14,316 bases of DNA, from NCBI GenBank assembly GCA_021848375.1, contig JAJZUR010000027.1, positions 1-14,316 on the forward strand. The letters run 5' to 3'. The position numbers were made by a program, and so were the translations under genes. The notes under the pieces are model-generated. The model worked only from the letters and a program-made list of their open reading frames with translations. It did no database searches and was not told the origin of the DNA. The stretch comes from Pseudomonadota bacterium (GTDB taxonomy: Bacteria > Pseudomonadota > Gammaproteobacteria > UBA6186 > Azoamicaceae). Positions 1 through 8,157 of the stretch are shown one piece after another. Within the stretch, counting starts at the first letter, position 1. Each line of letters starts with the position of its first letter.

Positions 1-1
1 A

Positions 2-70
2 TTAATGGATGCATTCAGTGATCTAATTTTGGAGAATAGAGAAATCGCTACAATTTTAGGTGTTGTGTAA
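2..70 (+). CDS. Possible 3' end of an unidentified upstream gene (partial)
   Basis: One frame is open from the window edge to a TAA at 68-70 and would encode a C-terminus ending in residues ENREIATILGVV. With only 22 codons visible I do not recognise a family. An open frame this short can occur by chance, so this is only a candidate. If real, the gene ends about 140 bases before the ndk start, leaving room for the ndk promoter. No clear hairpin plus U-run terminator follows it. Confidence 0.3.
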   Translation, partial: LMDAFSDLILENREIATILGVV

Positions 71-147
71 ATGAGGGGACGACTGAGGTGCCGGCCCTGT
101 TTTTCCCGTCGCAGTCTATTCGTGTTAATGAGCTCGGGCTAGAACCC

Positions 148-168
148 ACCCTAAGGTTAGGGTATAAT
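148..168 (+). promoter_or_regulatory. Candidate ndk operon promoter with overlapping inverted repeat
   Basis: A perfect TATAAT -10 hexamer lies at 163-168, about 42 bases upstream of the ndk start codon. The -35 region is weak: TAGAAC at 140-145 with 17-base spacing matches only half of the consensus. Immediately upstream, and sharing one base with the -10, is the inverted repeat ACCCTAA-GG-TTAGGGT (148-163) with 7-base perfect arms. Its position in the promoter spacer is where a repressor or activator dimer could bind. No regulator is identified and the promoter is unproven. Confidence 0.45.
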
Positions 169-210
169 GATACCTTATTTATATCTTTAAGTTGGTGGAG
201 TAGCTTTATT

Positions 211-639
211 ATGACCATAGAGAGAACCCTTTCCATTGTTAAACCCGATGCCGTATCCAAAAATCAGATTGGGGAGATTATCCATCGTTTTGAACGGGCA
301 GGTCTGAAGGTAGTAGCGGCAAAGATGCTGCGTTTAAGCAAAGAACGTGCCGAAGCCTTTTATGATATACATAAAAATCGTCCATTTTTCAACGACTTGG
401 TTAATTTTATGTTAACAGGGCCGGTTCTAGTGCAGGTACTAGAAGGCGACAATGCGATTGCAAAAAATCGGGAAATTATGGGCGCAACCAATCCTAAAGA
501 TGCAGCGCCTGGCACCATTCGGGCCGATCTCGCAGAAAGCATTGAGGCGAATGCCGTACATGGTTCTGATAGTCCGGAAAACGCCAAAGTGGAGATTAAT
601 TTCTTCTTTACGCCGGCTGAAATTTATTCGAGAGCCTAA
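211..639 (+). CDS. ndk: Nucleoside diphosphate kinase
   Basis: Transfers the gamma-phosphate of ATP to other (d)NDPs through a phosphohistidine intermediate, balancing nucleotide pools in the cytoplasm. The 142-residue product has the full family length. It begins MTIERTLSIVKPDAV, has the conserved RPFF segment near residues 57-60, the GATNPKDAAPGTIR loop at 91-104, and the active-site histidine H117 in NAVHGSDS. The frame is open further upstream to a GTG at 88, but family homology starts at the ATG at 211. That ATG is preceded by GGTGGAG (194-200) about 10 bases upstream. The next gene, rlmN, starts 20 bases after the stop, suggesting co-transcription from the promoter at about 140-168. Confidence 0.97.
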   Translation: MTIERTLSIVKPDAVSKNQIGEIIHRFERAGLKVVAAKMLRLSKERAEAFYDIHKNRPFFNDLVNFMLTGPVLVQVLEGDNAIAKNREIMGATNPKDAAPGTIRADLAESIEANAVHGSDSPENAKVEINFFFTPAEIYSRA

Positions 640-659
640 GGGTCACAGGGTAAAACGCG

Positions 660-1832
660 ATGATGAACACCGAGATCGAAACAAATGTTTTTCCGCTTAA
701 GGTCACTACCGCGGAAAAGGTCAATTTATTAGATCTTGATTTGCCAGCGTTAACAGAGTTTTTTGTGGGCCTTCAGGAAAAAAATTTTAGGGCACAGCAA
801 GTCTTTAAATGGATACATCAAAAAGGCGTTGCAGATTTTTCTCTGATGACCGATTTGAGTTTATCTTTGCGCAAAAAATTACCAGAAGTGTGTGAGATCC
901 GCGCACCCATTGTTGCGAGAGAAGATGTTTCAAGTGATGGCACACGAAAATGGTTGATGAAAGTGGAAGGTGGAAACTATATTGAAACGGTTTTTATTCC
1001 TGAAAAAGATCGGGGGACACTTTGTGTTTCATCACAAGTGGGTTGTGCGCTGAACTGTAGTTTTTGTTCTACGGCCACACAGGGGTTTAATCGAAATTTG
1101 ACCGTGAGTGAAATTATTGGTCAAGTTTGGCGAGCGGCACAGCGATTAAGAGAATTGTCTCTTGAAGCGAAAAGTGAGATCGAAGCCGAAGAACCAAAAA
1201 TTACCAACGTCGTGATGATGGGGATGGGCGAGCCCTTACTTAATTTCGATGCGGTAATGAGTGCTTTATCGATAATGCGCCATGAATTAGCTTATGCGCT
1301 TCCGAGAAGGCGCGTTACGTTAAGTACCTCGGGTGTGGTACCCAATATCTATCGTTTTAGTACCGAAGCCGACGCGGCGCTTGCATTGTCGTTACATGCG
1401 CCAAACGACGCGCTTCGAAATCAATTGGTTCCCATTAACAAAAAATATCCAATTGCGATGCTAATGGATGCGTGCCGGCAGTATACGGTTGATAAACCTA
1501 ATCGCCATGTGTTGATGGAATATGTGATGTTACGAGGAGTTAATGACAGCGTAGAGATTGCCAAACAATTGGTAAAAATATTGGAAGGGATCCCTTGCAA
1601 AGTAAATTTGATCCCGTTTAATCCCTTTCCAGGCGCAGATTACGAGCGATCAAAGGTTGAAGATATTCAAGCTTTTCGAGCCGTGTTAATGCGAGCAGGT
1701 TTAGTGACGACATTACGTAAAACTCGCGGTGAAGATATTGATGCTGCCTGTGGACAATTGGTAGGACGAATAGTAGACAAAACCCGCCGCAATGAACGCT
1801 TTTTGCAAAAAACAGCAGTGGATGGGAAATAG
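660..1832 (+). CDS. rlmN: Dual-specificity 23S rRNA/tRNA adenine-C2 methyltransferase RlmN
   Basis: Radical-SAM enzyme that methylates C2 of A2503 in 23S rRNA and A37 in a subset of tRNAs, supporting translational fidelity. The 390-residue product carries the [4Fe-4S] motif CxxxCxxC at C129, C133 and C136, the MGMGEPLLN segment in the SAM-binding core, and the C-terminal cysteine C364 in DAACGQL. In this family that cysteine forms the methyl-carrying/covalent intermediate, so the catalytic set is complete. The start is ATGATG at 660; the second ATG at 663 is an equally possible start. It sits 20 bases after ndk and 34 bases before pilW, the usual gammaproteobacterial order. Confidence 0.96.
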   Translation: MMNTEIETNVFPLKVTTAEKVNLLDLDLPALTEFFVGLQEKNFRAQQVFKWIHQKGVADFSLMTDLSLSLRKKLPEVCEIRAPIVAREDVSSDGTRKWLMKVEGGNYIETVFIPEKDRGTLCVSSQVGCALNCSFCSTATQGFNRNLTVSEIIGQVWRAAQRLRELSLEAKSEIEAEEPKITNVVMMGMGEPLLNFDAVMSALSIMRHELAYALPRRRVTLSTSGVVPNIYRFSTEADAALALSLHAPNDALRNQLVPINKKYPIAMLMDACRQYTVDKPNRHVLMEYVMLRGVNDSVEIAKQLVKILEGIPCKVNLIPFNPFPGADYERSKVEDIQAFRAVLMRAGLVTTLRKTRGEDIDAACGQLVGRIVDKTRRNERFLQKTAVDGK

Positions 1833-1866
1833 GACATTGGGTGTAATTTGGTAAGGAGTAGGATAA

Positions 1867-2718
1867 ATGGAAAGAAAAATGCGACAATGGATGCTGATGG
1901 GATTTTGTGTTTTGGCAATAACAGGATGCGCTAAATCTACTTCAAAAACAGAAATGGAAAGCGGTTTAAAAACGGTTGCTCCCAGTACTAAATTATCGGC
2001 GAATGCAGCAGATCACACGGCGGTACCAGATTATCAAAAAGCGGCGCTGATTAATGTTGAATTAGGATTAGGCTATTTACAACAAGGACAAGTCGCGCGA
2101 GCTAAAATGAAATTGGCGCATGCCATCAAATTGGCGTCGAATATTTCTGAAACCCATACGGCAATGGCTTATTTTTTAGAAATGATTGGCGAATATAAAG
2201 ATGCCGAACGCGAACATAAAAAATCTCTTGCTATGTCTGGAAAAAATTCCTCCAGTAAAGGGGCGATATACAATAATTATGGGGCATTCTTGTGTCGACG
2301 CGATCGATTTAAAGAAGCGGATCAAGCATTTCATCAAGCATTACTTGACAAAGAGTATGCTCGTACGGCAGAGGTTTATGAAAATGCAGGCTTGTGCGCA
2401 ATCAAGTCGCGCGATGAAGACAAAGCTGCAGAATATCTCACGACATCATTGCGTCGTGATCCCGGTCGTGCTAATGCGCTATTGGCTTTAGTGGATTTAG
2501 ATCTAAAACAAGGTAAATTGACCGAGGCGCGCGATTTACTGGGTCGTTACAAAACCATCGCAGAACCCAGTGCCCGTTCTCTATGGCTTGGAATATTGGT
2601 TGGCAAAGCGTTAAAAGATGATAATACGGTTGCCAGTCAAGCACTGTTATTAAAAAACTTATTTTCGGACTCGCCAGAATATCAACTTTATTTAAAATCT
2701 GAGAATAACCAAACATGA
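1867..2718 (+). CDS. pilW: Type IV pilus biogenesis/stability lipoprotein PilW (PilF)
   Basis: Outer-membrane TPR lipoprotein that helps the PilQ secretin assemble into multimers during type IV pilus biogenesis. The 283-residue product begins with a lipoprotein signal peptide: basic N-terminus, hydrophobic stretch, lipobox AITGC with the acylated cysteine at residue 21. This is followed by tandem TPR-like helices from about residue 55, for example the region with YLQQGQVARAKMKLAHAI and later YNNYGAFLCRRDRFKEAD. Assignment rests on this architecture plus location just after rlmN, where pilF/pilW is found in many gammaproteobacteria. Its TGA overlaps the hisS ATG (ATGA, 2715-2718), implying translational coupling. 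No other pilus genes are in the window, so presence of pili cannot be judged. Confidence 0.9.
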   Translation: MERKMRQWMLMGFCVLAITGCAKSTSKTEMESGLKTVAPSTKLSANAADHTAVPDYQKAALINVELGLGYLQQGQVARAKMKLAHAIKLASNISETHTAMAYFLEMIGEYKDAEREHKKSLAMSGKNSSSKGAIYNNYGAFLCRRDRFKEADQAFHQALLDKEYARTAEVYENAGLCAIKSRDEDKAAEYLTTSLRRDPGRANALLALVDLDLKQGKLTEARDLLGRYKTIAEPSARSLWLGILVGKALKDDNTVASQALLLKNLFSDSPEYQLYLKSENNQT

Positions 2719-3989
2719 CGGAAAAAATAAAAGCCATTCGTGGAATGCCAGATATTCTTCCCAAAGACACGGCTTTATGGCTTGGATTTGAGCAGCATTG
2801 GCGTCAGTTGGTTGCGGCTTATGGTTATGAAGAGATTCGTTTTCCCATTGTTGAATCAACAGGGCTTTTTAAGCGATCGATCGGTGAAATCACAGATATT
2901 GTTGAAAAAGAAATGTTTACCTTCAACAGTAAAGACAATGAGAGTTTAACTTTACGTCCGGAAGGAACAGCCGGCTGCGTACGTGCTGGTATTGAGCATG
3001 GATTGTTATATCATCAAGTGCAAAGACTTTGGTACAGCGGCCCGATGTTTCGCTATGAGCGGCCACAGAAAGGGCGATATCGACAATTTTATCAAGTTGG
3101 GGTTGAGGCGTTCGGTTTAGAAGGCCCGGATATAGACGCTGAACATATTTTTATGATGAAACGTTTATGGGGCTGGCTGGGCGTGGAAGCTGCTGTTTCT
3201 TTGCAAGTCAATAGTTTGGGATCCTCTGCGACCAGAAATGAATATCGCAAGCAATTAATTGACTATTTTTTGAAATATGAAAACGAGTTGGATGAAGATA
3301 GCAAGCGCCGCTTACATACCAATCCTTTGCGGATCCTAGACAGTAAAAATGCTGCAATGGCGGAGATTATTCACCATGCACCAAAGTGCCATGAGCATCT
3401 TGATACCGAATCGCGAGTACATTTTGAAGGATTTTTGCAATTGTTAACCGATGCGGGCATACCCTATACCGTTAATCCCAATTTGGTCAGAGGTTTGGAT
3501 TATTATAACCGCACCGTTTATGAATGGGTAACCAATAGCCTAGGCGCGCAAGGAACTGTTTGTGGCGGTGGCCGATATGATAATTTGGTTGCGCAATTAG
3601 GTGGTGAGCCAACACCGGGCGTTGGATTGTCAGCCGGTATTGATAGAATTATTCTATTGCAACAGGCATTAGGTGTCTTGCAAACATCGGGTATCGATGT
3701 ATATTTATTGCATTTTGGTGATGGTGCAGAACAAAAGGCGTTTTTGTTGGCTGAAAAAATGCGCACGCAAATCCGAGATCTGCGATTAGTTGTACATTGT
3801 GGTGGGGGGAATTTTAAACAGCAGTTTAAAAAAGCAGATAAAATTGGGGCGCGCCTTGCTTTTATTTTAGGAGAAGAAGAAGTTAGGACAAACACGATTG
3901 GCGTAAAATTTTTACGTGAAGCACAGGAACAACGATCAATTTCGATAAACGAAATTCATCAATTTTTAACTCAATATTTGGGAAGATAG
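2715..3989 (+). CDS. hisS: Histidyl-tRNA synthetase
   Basis: Class II aminoacyl-tRNA synthetase that charges tRNA-His in the cytoplasm. The 424-residue product has the family length and all recognisable elements. These are the N-terminal IRGMPDILP segment, RPEGT at 81-85, motif 2 around MFRYERPQKGRYRQFYQ (111-127), the histidine-specific signature with R259 and LDYYNRTVYEW just after it, and motif 3 in PGVGLSAGIDRI. A C-terminal anticodon-binding domain follows from about residue 325. The ATG overlaps the pilW stop. In enterobacteria rodZ and ispG lie between the pilF-type gene and hisS; here they are absent. No histidine-rich leader peptide or T-box-like structure was seen upstream. Confidence 0.98.
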   Translation: MTEKIKAIRGMPDILPKDTALWLGFEQHWRQLVAAYGYEEIRFPIVESTGLFKRSIGEITDIVEKEMFTFNSKDNESLTLRPEGTAGCVRAGIEHGLLYHQVQRLWYSGPMFRYERPQKGRYRQFYQVGVEAFGLEGPDIDAEHIFMMKRLWGWLGVEAAVSLQVNSLGSSATRNEYRKQLIDYFLKYENELDEDSKRRLHTNPLRILDSKNAAMAEIIHHAPKCHEHLDTESRVHFEGFLQLLTDAGIPYTVNPNLVRGLDYYNRTVYEWVTNSLGAQGTVCGGGRYDNLVAQLGGEPTPGVGLSAGIDRIILLQQALGVLQTSGIDVYLLHFGDGAEQKAFLLAEKMRTQIRDLRLVVHCGGGNFKQQFKKADKIGARLAFILGEEEVRTNTIGVKFLREAQEQRSISINEIHQFLTQYLGR

Positions 3990-3991
3990 TT

Positions 3992-4615
3992 ATGGTAAAT
4001 ATGAAGATAGGTGCAGAAAAAACATTATGGCAAAAATATGGGAAATTGGCTTTAACCCTTTTCGCTGGTTTTTTAATAGCCTTCGCAGGAGCGCAATATT
4101 ATGGTTATTATCAAGATAAGCGAGCGATAAAGGCATCTGCTGCTTACGATAATATGCTTTCGGCGATGCAACGGCAAGATAAAACCGAAGCAAAAAATAC
4201 AGCACAAAAATTAATCACAGATTTTCCACGTACTCCCTATTCTTCTTTGGCTGGGTTGATGCTCGCGAAACTTGCAGTGGAAGAAAATGATGTGGAAAGC
4301 GCAAAAGGACAATTGAACTTGGTGCTAAAACGCGGCAATGGTCCCATTCAACAAATTGCAAAAGTGCGTTTGGCGCGTATTTATGCGGATCAAAAAGATT
4401 TTGATGCTGCATTGGCGCTTTTAAATAAAGATAGAGTGGCAGAGGGGTATAAAACGCTATTTGAAGAAACCAAAGGTGATATTTATCTTTTGCAAAACAA
4501 TAAGGAGAAAGCTCGGGAAGCTTATCAAGCTGCAATTACGGCAGCACCTGCCGGGGTTCCAGTCACGCGTTTACAATTAAAACAAGCCGATCTCGGCGTA
4601 AAGGAGGCTTCATAA
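3992..4615 (+). CDS. yfgM: YfgM family periplasmic chaperone-like TPR protein
   Basis: Inner-membrane protein with a periplasmic TPR domain. In E. coli YfgM associates with PpiD and the SecYEG translocon and helps outer-membrane and periplasmic proteins fold. The 207-residue product has a short cytoplasmic N-terminus, one transmembrane helix at about residues 18-39 (LALTLFAGFLIAFAGAQYYG), then TPR-like helices to the C-terminus (DUF2133/TPR_21 type). The ATG lies two bases after the hisS stop; a second ATG three codons downstream (4001) is possible. The TAA overlaps the bamB ATG by one base (TAATG at 4613-4617). Placement between hisS and bamB matches the conserved hisS-yfgM-bamB-der order. 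Confidence 0.92.
   Translation: MVNMKIGAEKTLWQKYGKLALTLFAGFLIAFAGAQYYGYYQDKRAIKASAAYDNMLSAMQRQDKTEAKNTAQKLITDFPRTPYSSLAGLMLAKLAVEENDVESAKGQLNLVLKRGNGPIQQIAKVRLARIYADQKDFDAALALLNKDRVAEGYKTLFEETKGDIYLLQNNKEKAREAYQAAITAAPAGVPVTRLQLKQADLGVKEAS
4601..4607 (+). promoter_or_regulatory. Strong ribosome binding site for bamB inside the yfgM 3' end
   Basis: AAGGAGG is a full Shine-Dalgarno match placed 7 bases before the bamB ATG at 4615, within the last codons of yfgM. Together with the TAATG stop/start overlap it fixes the bamB start and suggests termination-reinitiation coupling between the two genes. Confidence 0.8.
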
Positions 4616-5772
4616 TGAATATTTGGCGTTATGCAATAGTGGGTGTTAGTTGTTTATTGCTCTCAGCCTGTCAGACGATTGAACATCGATCGGATGTCAT
4701 CACTAAAAATCCATTGCCAGAATTATTGAAATCCAAGCTGGATCTCCAATTGATTTGGTCTAATACGCAAAGTGCAGGGGTTGGTAAACGGGATGCAAGA
4801 TTACGCTTGGCCGTTACCAGTGATTCAGTGGTGGTGGCAGATTATAAAGGGGGTTTGTTTAGCCTAAATCGTCAAACGGGGGAACGTCAATGGCGCCAAT
4901 CCACTAAAGCCAATATCATGGCAGGCCCTGCGATTGGTGAAAATCGGGTTTTTGTTGGAACCGATAATGGAGAGATCTTAGCCTATCAGATCCAGCAAGG
5001 CGCTTTCTTGTGGAAAGCGCCCGTGATGGGATCGGTGTTGGGTCTTCCCCTTGGAACGAAAAATGCGGTTTTTGTCCATGTCTTAGATGGCAGTGTCGTG
5101 GCATTGAATGCGGCAGATGGTCAACAACTGTGGCGTTACACCGTTAGCATTCCACCGTTGATGTTAAGACAAAATAGTCGGCCGGTGTTGGCGAATAATC
5201 ACCTGTTGGTTGGATTTGCCAATGGCAAATTAAAATCCCTTGATCCTGCGGATGGGTCGGTAGAATGGGAACGAGAAATTGCGGTTTCTAAAGGTCGTTC
5301 GGACATCCAGAGAATGGTGGATATCAGCGCTGATCCGGTCGTGAAAGACAACGTTGTATACGCGGTAAGTTATCAAGGTAAAGTTGCAGCACTGGAAATC
5401 GATTCTGGAACGCCCTTATGGGAACGCGAGTTATCCAGTTATTCAGGATTAGCGGTTTCTAATAATGCTGTTTACATTTCAAATGCGAGCGGTGCAGTAA
5501 CGGCTTTAAAGCGAAAATCAGGTGATGAAATTTGGAAAGCGTTGGATTTTACTGGTCGACGCTTAACGGCGCCTGCTTTAATTGATGATTACCTTGTGGT
5601 TGGAGATGAAGATGGCTATCTGCATGTTATGAAACAAGTGGATGGTAGTATAGTTGGTCGTGTAATGGTAGATAGCAAAGGGATAGAATCTGCCCCGATT
5701 GTTAAAGACAGTGTTATCTATGTATTAGGCCGCAGCGGCAAGGTGGCTGCTTATACAATTGATCTTCAATAG
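4615..5772 (+). CDS. bamB: Outer membrane protein assembly factor BamB
   Basis: Lipoprotein subunit of the BAM complex, which folds and inserts beta-barrel proteins into the outer membrane by binding BamA POTRA domains. The 385-residue product starts with a lipoprotein signal peptide ending in lipobox LLSAC, giving an acylated cysteine at residue 19. It then has repeated PQQ-like/WD-like blades typical of the eight-bladed BamB propeller. Recurrent patterns such as LDxxDGSVEWER, LNAADGQQLWRY and LKRKSGDEIWKA mark successive blades. Length matches the family (about 380-400). It is translationally coupled to yfgM and is followed 24 bases later by der. Confidence 0.95.
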   Translation: MNIWRYAIVGVSCLLLSACQTIEHRSDVITKNPLPELLKSKLDLQLIWSNTQSAGVGKRDARLRLAVTSDSVVVADYKGGLFSLNRQTGERQWRQSTKANIMAGPAIGENRVFVGTDNGEILAYQIQQGAFLWKAPVMGSVLGLPLGTKNAVFVHVLDGSVVALNAADGQQLWRYTVSIPPLMLRQNSRPVLANNHLLVGFANGKLKSLDPADGSVEWEREIAVSKGRSDIQRMVDISADPVVKDNVVYAVSYQGKVAALEIDSGTPLWERELSSYSGLAVSNNAVYISNASGAVTALKRKSGDEIWKALDFTGRRLTAPALIDDYLVVGDEDGYLHVMKQVDGSIVGRVMVDSKGIESAPIVKDSVIYVLGRSGKVAAYTIDLQ

Positions 5773-5796
5773 GCTGTTAAATAAAGGGGTGTTATT

Positions 5797-7194
5797 GTGA
5801 TCCCGGTTGTTGCAATTGTCGGACGTCCGAACGTTGGTAAATCTACCTTATTTAATGAATTAACTCGCAGTCGTGAAGCGTTAGTGGCAGATTTACCAGG
5901 GGTAACGCGTGATCGGCAATATGGTGAAGGTCGACTTCTGGATCGCTCGTATATCGTGATTGATACTGGTGGTCTTGGCATTCATGAAACTGAAGTCGAT
6001 TCGCTGACCGCTCGTCAAGCCTGGCAGGCAATGGATGAAGCAGATGTGATTTTGTTTTTAGTAGATGCGCGCAGCGGGCTTGTTCCAGCGGATGAAGCGA
6101 TTGCCAAAGTATTACGTCAAAGAGGGAAGTCTCTCTATTTAGTTGCCAATAAAACCGATGGATTAGATTCGAATATTGCCGTTGCAGATTTTTTTACATT
6201 GGGGTTGGGGAAACCTATTCCGATCGCGGCAAGCCAAGGGCGTGGGGTTCCAGATTTAATTGATCACGTTTTGTCTCCATTTCCAAAATCTGAAATATTA
6301 CCCGAGGAAGATTTTGAGAAAGAGGGCATCAAAATGGCCATCGTTGGTCGGCCAAACGTCGGAAAATCTACTTTAGTCAATCGGATCTTGGGTGAAGATC
6401 GCATGATTGTATTTGATGAACCAGGGACAACACGCGATAGCATTTATATTCCATTAGAGCGTGCGGGTAAAAAATATACCTTAATTGATACTGCAGGCGT
6501 TAGACGTAGGGCGCGTGTTTCTGAAGTTGTTGAAAAATTTTCCGTTGTTAAAACCCTAAAAGCAATCGAAAATTGCCATGTCGTCATTTTAGTCATTGAT
6601 GCCAAAGAAGGCGTAACGGATCAAGATCTGGGGTTATTAGGCTTCGTTTTAGATGCGGGGCGTGCTTTAGTGATTGCGGTGAATAAGTGGGATGGCTTGA
6701 CTGCCGACGATCGACAAGAAGTCAAAAGAATACTTAATTATCGTTTATCCTTTGCTGATTTTGCCAAAGTACATTTTATTTCGGCCTTACATGGGACAGG
6801 TGTTGGGAATTTATTTAGCTCTGTGCAAAAAGCATATCAATCCGCCACGAAAGAAATATCTACTGCTTTATTAACGCGCGTATTGGAAAAGGTGGTTGAT
6901 GCCCATCCGCCTCCACTCGTGCGAGGCCGCCGTATTAAATTGCGCTATGCGCATGCCGGCGGTCATCGACCACCCTTAATTGTTATCCATGGAAATCAAA
7001 CTGAGCACGTCCCAGAAAACTATAAGCGTTATTTAATGAGCGCATTTAGAGAGCATCTCAAATTAGTCGGGACTCCGGTGCGTTTGGAATTTAAAACGAG
7101 TGAGAATCCCTATGCTGGCAAACGTAACACACTAACTCCTCGCCAACTGCATAAACGTAAGCGGTTACTGCACCATGTTCGAAAGAAGAAATAA
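5797..7194 (+). CDS. der: Ribosome-assembly GTPase Der (EngA)
   Basis: Essential GTPase with two tandem G domains that acts in maturation of the 50S ribosomal subunit. The 465-residue product shows the P-loop GRPNVGKS twice, beginning at G9 and G184. Each G domain has a switch/G3 segment (DTGG in the first, DTAG in the second) and a G4 motif (NKTD and NKWD). A C-terminal KH-like domain ends in the basic tail KRKRLLHHVRKKK. The start is GTG at 5797, preceded by AAAGGGG (5784-5790); no ATG fits, because the first P-loop begins only eight residues later. The gene closes the conserved block; downstream synteny breaks into remnant genes. Confidence 0.97.
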   Translation: MIPVVAIVGRPNVGKSTLFNELTRSREALVADLPGVTRDRQYGEGRLLDRSYIVIDTGGLGIHETEVDSLTARQAWQAMDEADVILFLVDARSGLVPADEAIAKVLRQRGKSLYLVANKTDGLDSNIAVADFFTLGLGKPIPIAASQGRGVPDLIDHVLSPFPKSEILPEEDFEKEGIKMAIVGRPNVGKSTLVNRILGEDRMIVFDEPGTTRDSIYIPLERAGKKYTLIDTAGVRRRARVSEVVEKFSVVKTLKAIENCHVVILVIDAKEGVTDQDLGLLGFVLDAGRALVIAVNKWDGLTADDRQEVKRILNYRLSFADFAKVHFISALHGTGVGNLFSSVQKAYQSATKEISTALLTRVLEKVVDAHPPPLVRGRRIKLRYAHAGGHRPPLIVIHGNQTEHVPENYKRYLMSAFREHLKLVGTPVRLEFKTSENPYAGKRNTLTPRQLHKRKRLLHHVRKKK

Positions 7195-7224
7195 CATACG
7201 GTAAACTTTCCACAGTAAAAAACA

Positions 7225-7253
7225 TTGTATTCCTAAGCCTAAGATGGTAATAT
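7225..7253 (+). promoter_or_regulatory. Weak candidate promoter before the methyltransferase remnant
   Basis: TTGTAT (7225-7230) and TAATAT (7248-7253) are separated by 17 bases and lie about 30 bases before the ATG at 7284. Both hexamers deviate from consensus (3/6 and 4/6 matches). The spacer contains a direct repeat CCTAAGCCTAAG (7232-7243). In such AT-rich DNA a chance match is quite possible. Confidence 0.25.
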
Positions 7254-7283
7254 TTGCTGAATTTTATGGCAAATGGATAATGT

Positions 7284-7751
7284 ATGATAAATTATACCGC
7301 CACTTTAGAAGTTAACGAAGAACCACATTGGGATGCAGTGCATTACAGAAAGAATTCGGTTAAATTACAAAAAACAATGGCGCTGGAATTGTTAAACGCG
7401 TTAAGCTTTAAGGGCAACGAATCGATTTTAGATGTTGGTTGTGGAGATGGGAAGACAACAATTGAAGTCGCTAAGAAAGTTCCGAATGGGTTGGTTGATG
7501 GCATTGATCTCTCTATCGATATGATAACTCTCGCGCTTAAAGAATATGGCACGATTGAAAATATTAGTTTTAATCACTTGAAAGTAGAAAATTTGCGGGT
7601 AGAACATAGATTAGCTGAGCCTGCTTTACGCGAAGCTTTTCTGGATGAATATACCGAAGGCTATCTTGGCATACTGCCTGAACGCTTAGGCAAGAAATAT
7701 TATTTTACCTGCCCTGCAATACTCTTAAATGGCGAACTTGTAATTGAGTAA
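7284..7751 (+). pseudogene. Class I SAM-dependent methyltransferase, apparently internally deleted
   Basis: The 155-residue frame begins like a trans-aconitate/JHAMT-like class I methyltransferase. It has the YxxNSxxLQ-type helix near residues 21-29, motif I ILDVGCGDG at 48-56 and the motif II acid in GIDLSIDM (73-80). After VENL (about residues 101-104; nucleotide ~7595) the text jumps to what looks like a C-terminal segment (AEPALREAFLDEYTEGYL). Such tails normally close proteins of about 250 residues. The central sheet and substrate-binding part, about 100 residues, appears missing although the frame stays open. Known for the family: without the later strands the Rossmann fold is incomplete, so I infer it is inactive. 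The ribosome site is poor. It could instead be a short paralogue with a new role, but the setting among remnants favours decay. Confidence 0.6.
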
Positions 7752-7792
7752 GTTTTTCGACTACCTGTTCCTACCATCAACTCGCAATATCC

Positions 7793-7798
7793 TATAAT
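7793..7798 (+). promoter_or_regulatory. Possible -10 element before the peptide-binding protein remnant
   Basis: A perfect TATAAT lies about 45 bases before the TTG start at 7843, but no recognisable -35 hexamer is found 16-18 bases upstream. It may be the old promoter of the transporter operon. Confidence 0.3.
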
Positions 7799-7842
7799 TA
7801 AATTACATTATGACTTGATTTAGGGAGCAGGGAGTAGCACAT

Positions 7843-8157
7843 TTGCAGGGTTTAAGGGATGGATTCACGGTAGCTTGTTTGTTAGCCATGAGTTTTTTAA
7901 GTGGCTGCGATAATCTGCCCTGGAACGATCCTTACCCTAACGAAGATCCGAGTGGAAATATTTTATTTTCTGCCTTTAGTGAACGGCCTAAACACTTAGA
8001 TCCAGCGCGCTCATATTCATCTCCTGAATGGAGTATTATTGGACAAATTTATGAACCGCCATTGCAATATCATTATTTAAAGCGGCCCTATGTATTGGAA
8101 CCGCTTTTGGCAGCTCACATTCCGCAGCATAAATATCGAAAATTCAATTTAAATTGA
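7843..8157 (+). pseudogene. 5' remnant of an oligopeptide ABC transporter substrate-binding lipoprotein
   Basis: The 104-residue frame starts at TTG, with GGAG at 7831-7834 eight bases upstream. It shows a lipoprotein signal peptide with lipobox FLSGC (cysteine at residue 22) and then the N-terminal lobe of an SBP_bac_5 (OppA/DppA-like) protein. Recognisable text includes FSERPKHLDPARSYSS and QIYEPPLQYHYLKRPY, characteristic of one OppA-like branch. Full family members exceed 500 residues, so about four fifths is missing. The frame ends at TGA 8155-8157, eight bases before the left end of the IS66 element. The last residues (RKFNLN) do not look native, so the junction may carry a further small change. 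It would encode at most a useless lipoprotein fragment. Its partner remnant is at 9861-10226. Confidence 0.8.

Noticed and set aside
88..210. Longer ndk with an N-terminal extension starting at the GTG at 88
   Set aside because: The extra 41 residues match nothing in the family, cover the likely promoter, and the ATG at 211 has a ribosome site and the canonical N-terminus.
2600..2715. Histidine leader peptide or T-box controlling hisS
   Set aside because: The region is pilW coding sequence to the overlap; no histidine-codon run or leader hairpins are evident.
3518..3895. Antisense open frame inside hisS
   Set aside because: Shadow of the conserved hisS coding sequence, with no recognisable domain; the same applies to the antisense frames in ndk, rlmN, bamB and the efflux genes.
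5000..5760. Internal repeats suggesting a tandem duplication in bamB
   Set aside because: The recurring GxxxW-type patterns are the normal propeller blades of the BamB family at protein level, not nucleotide repeats.
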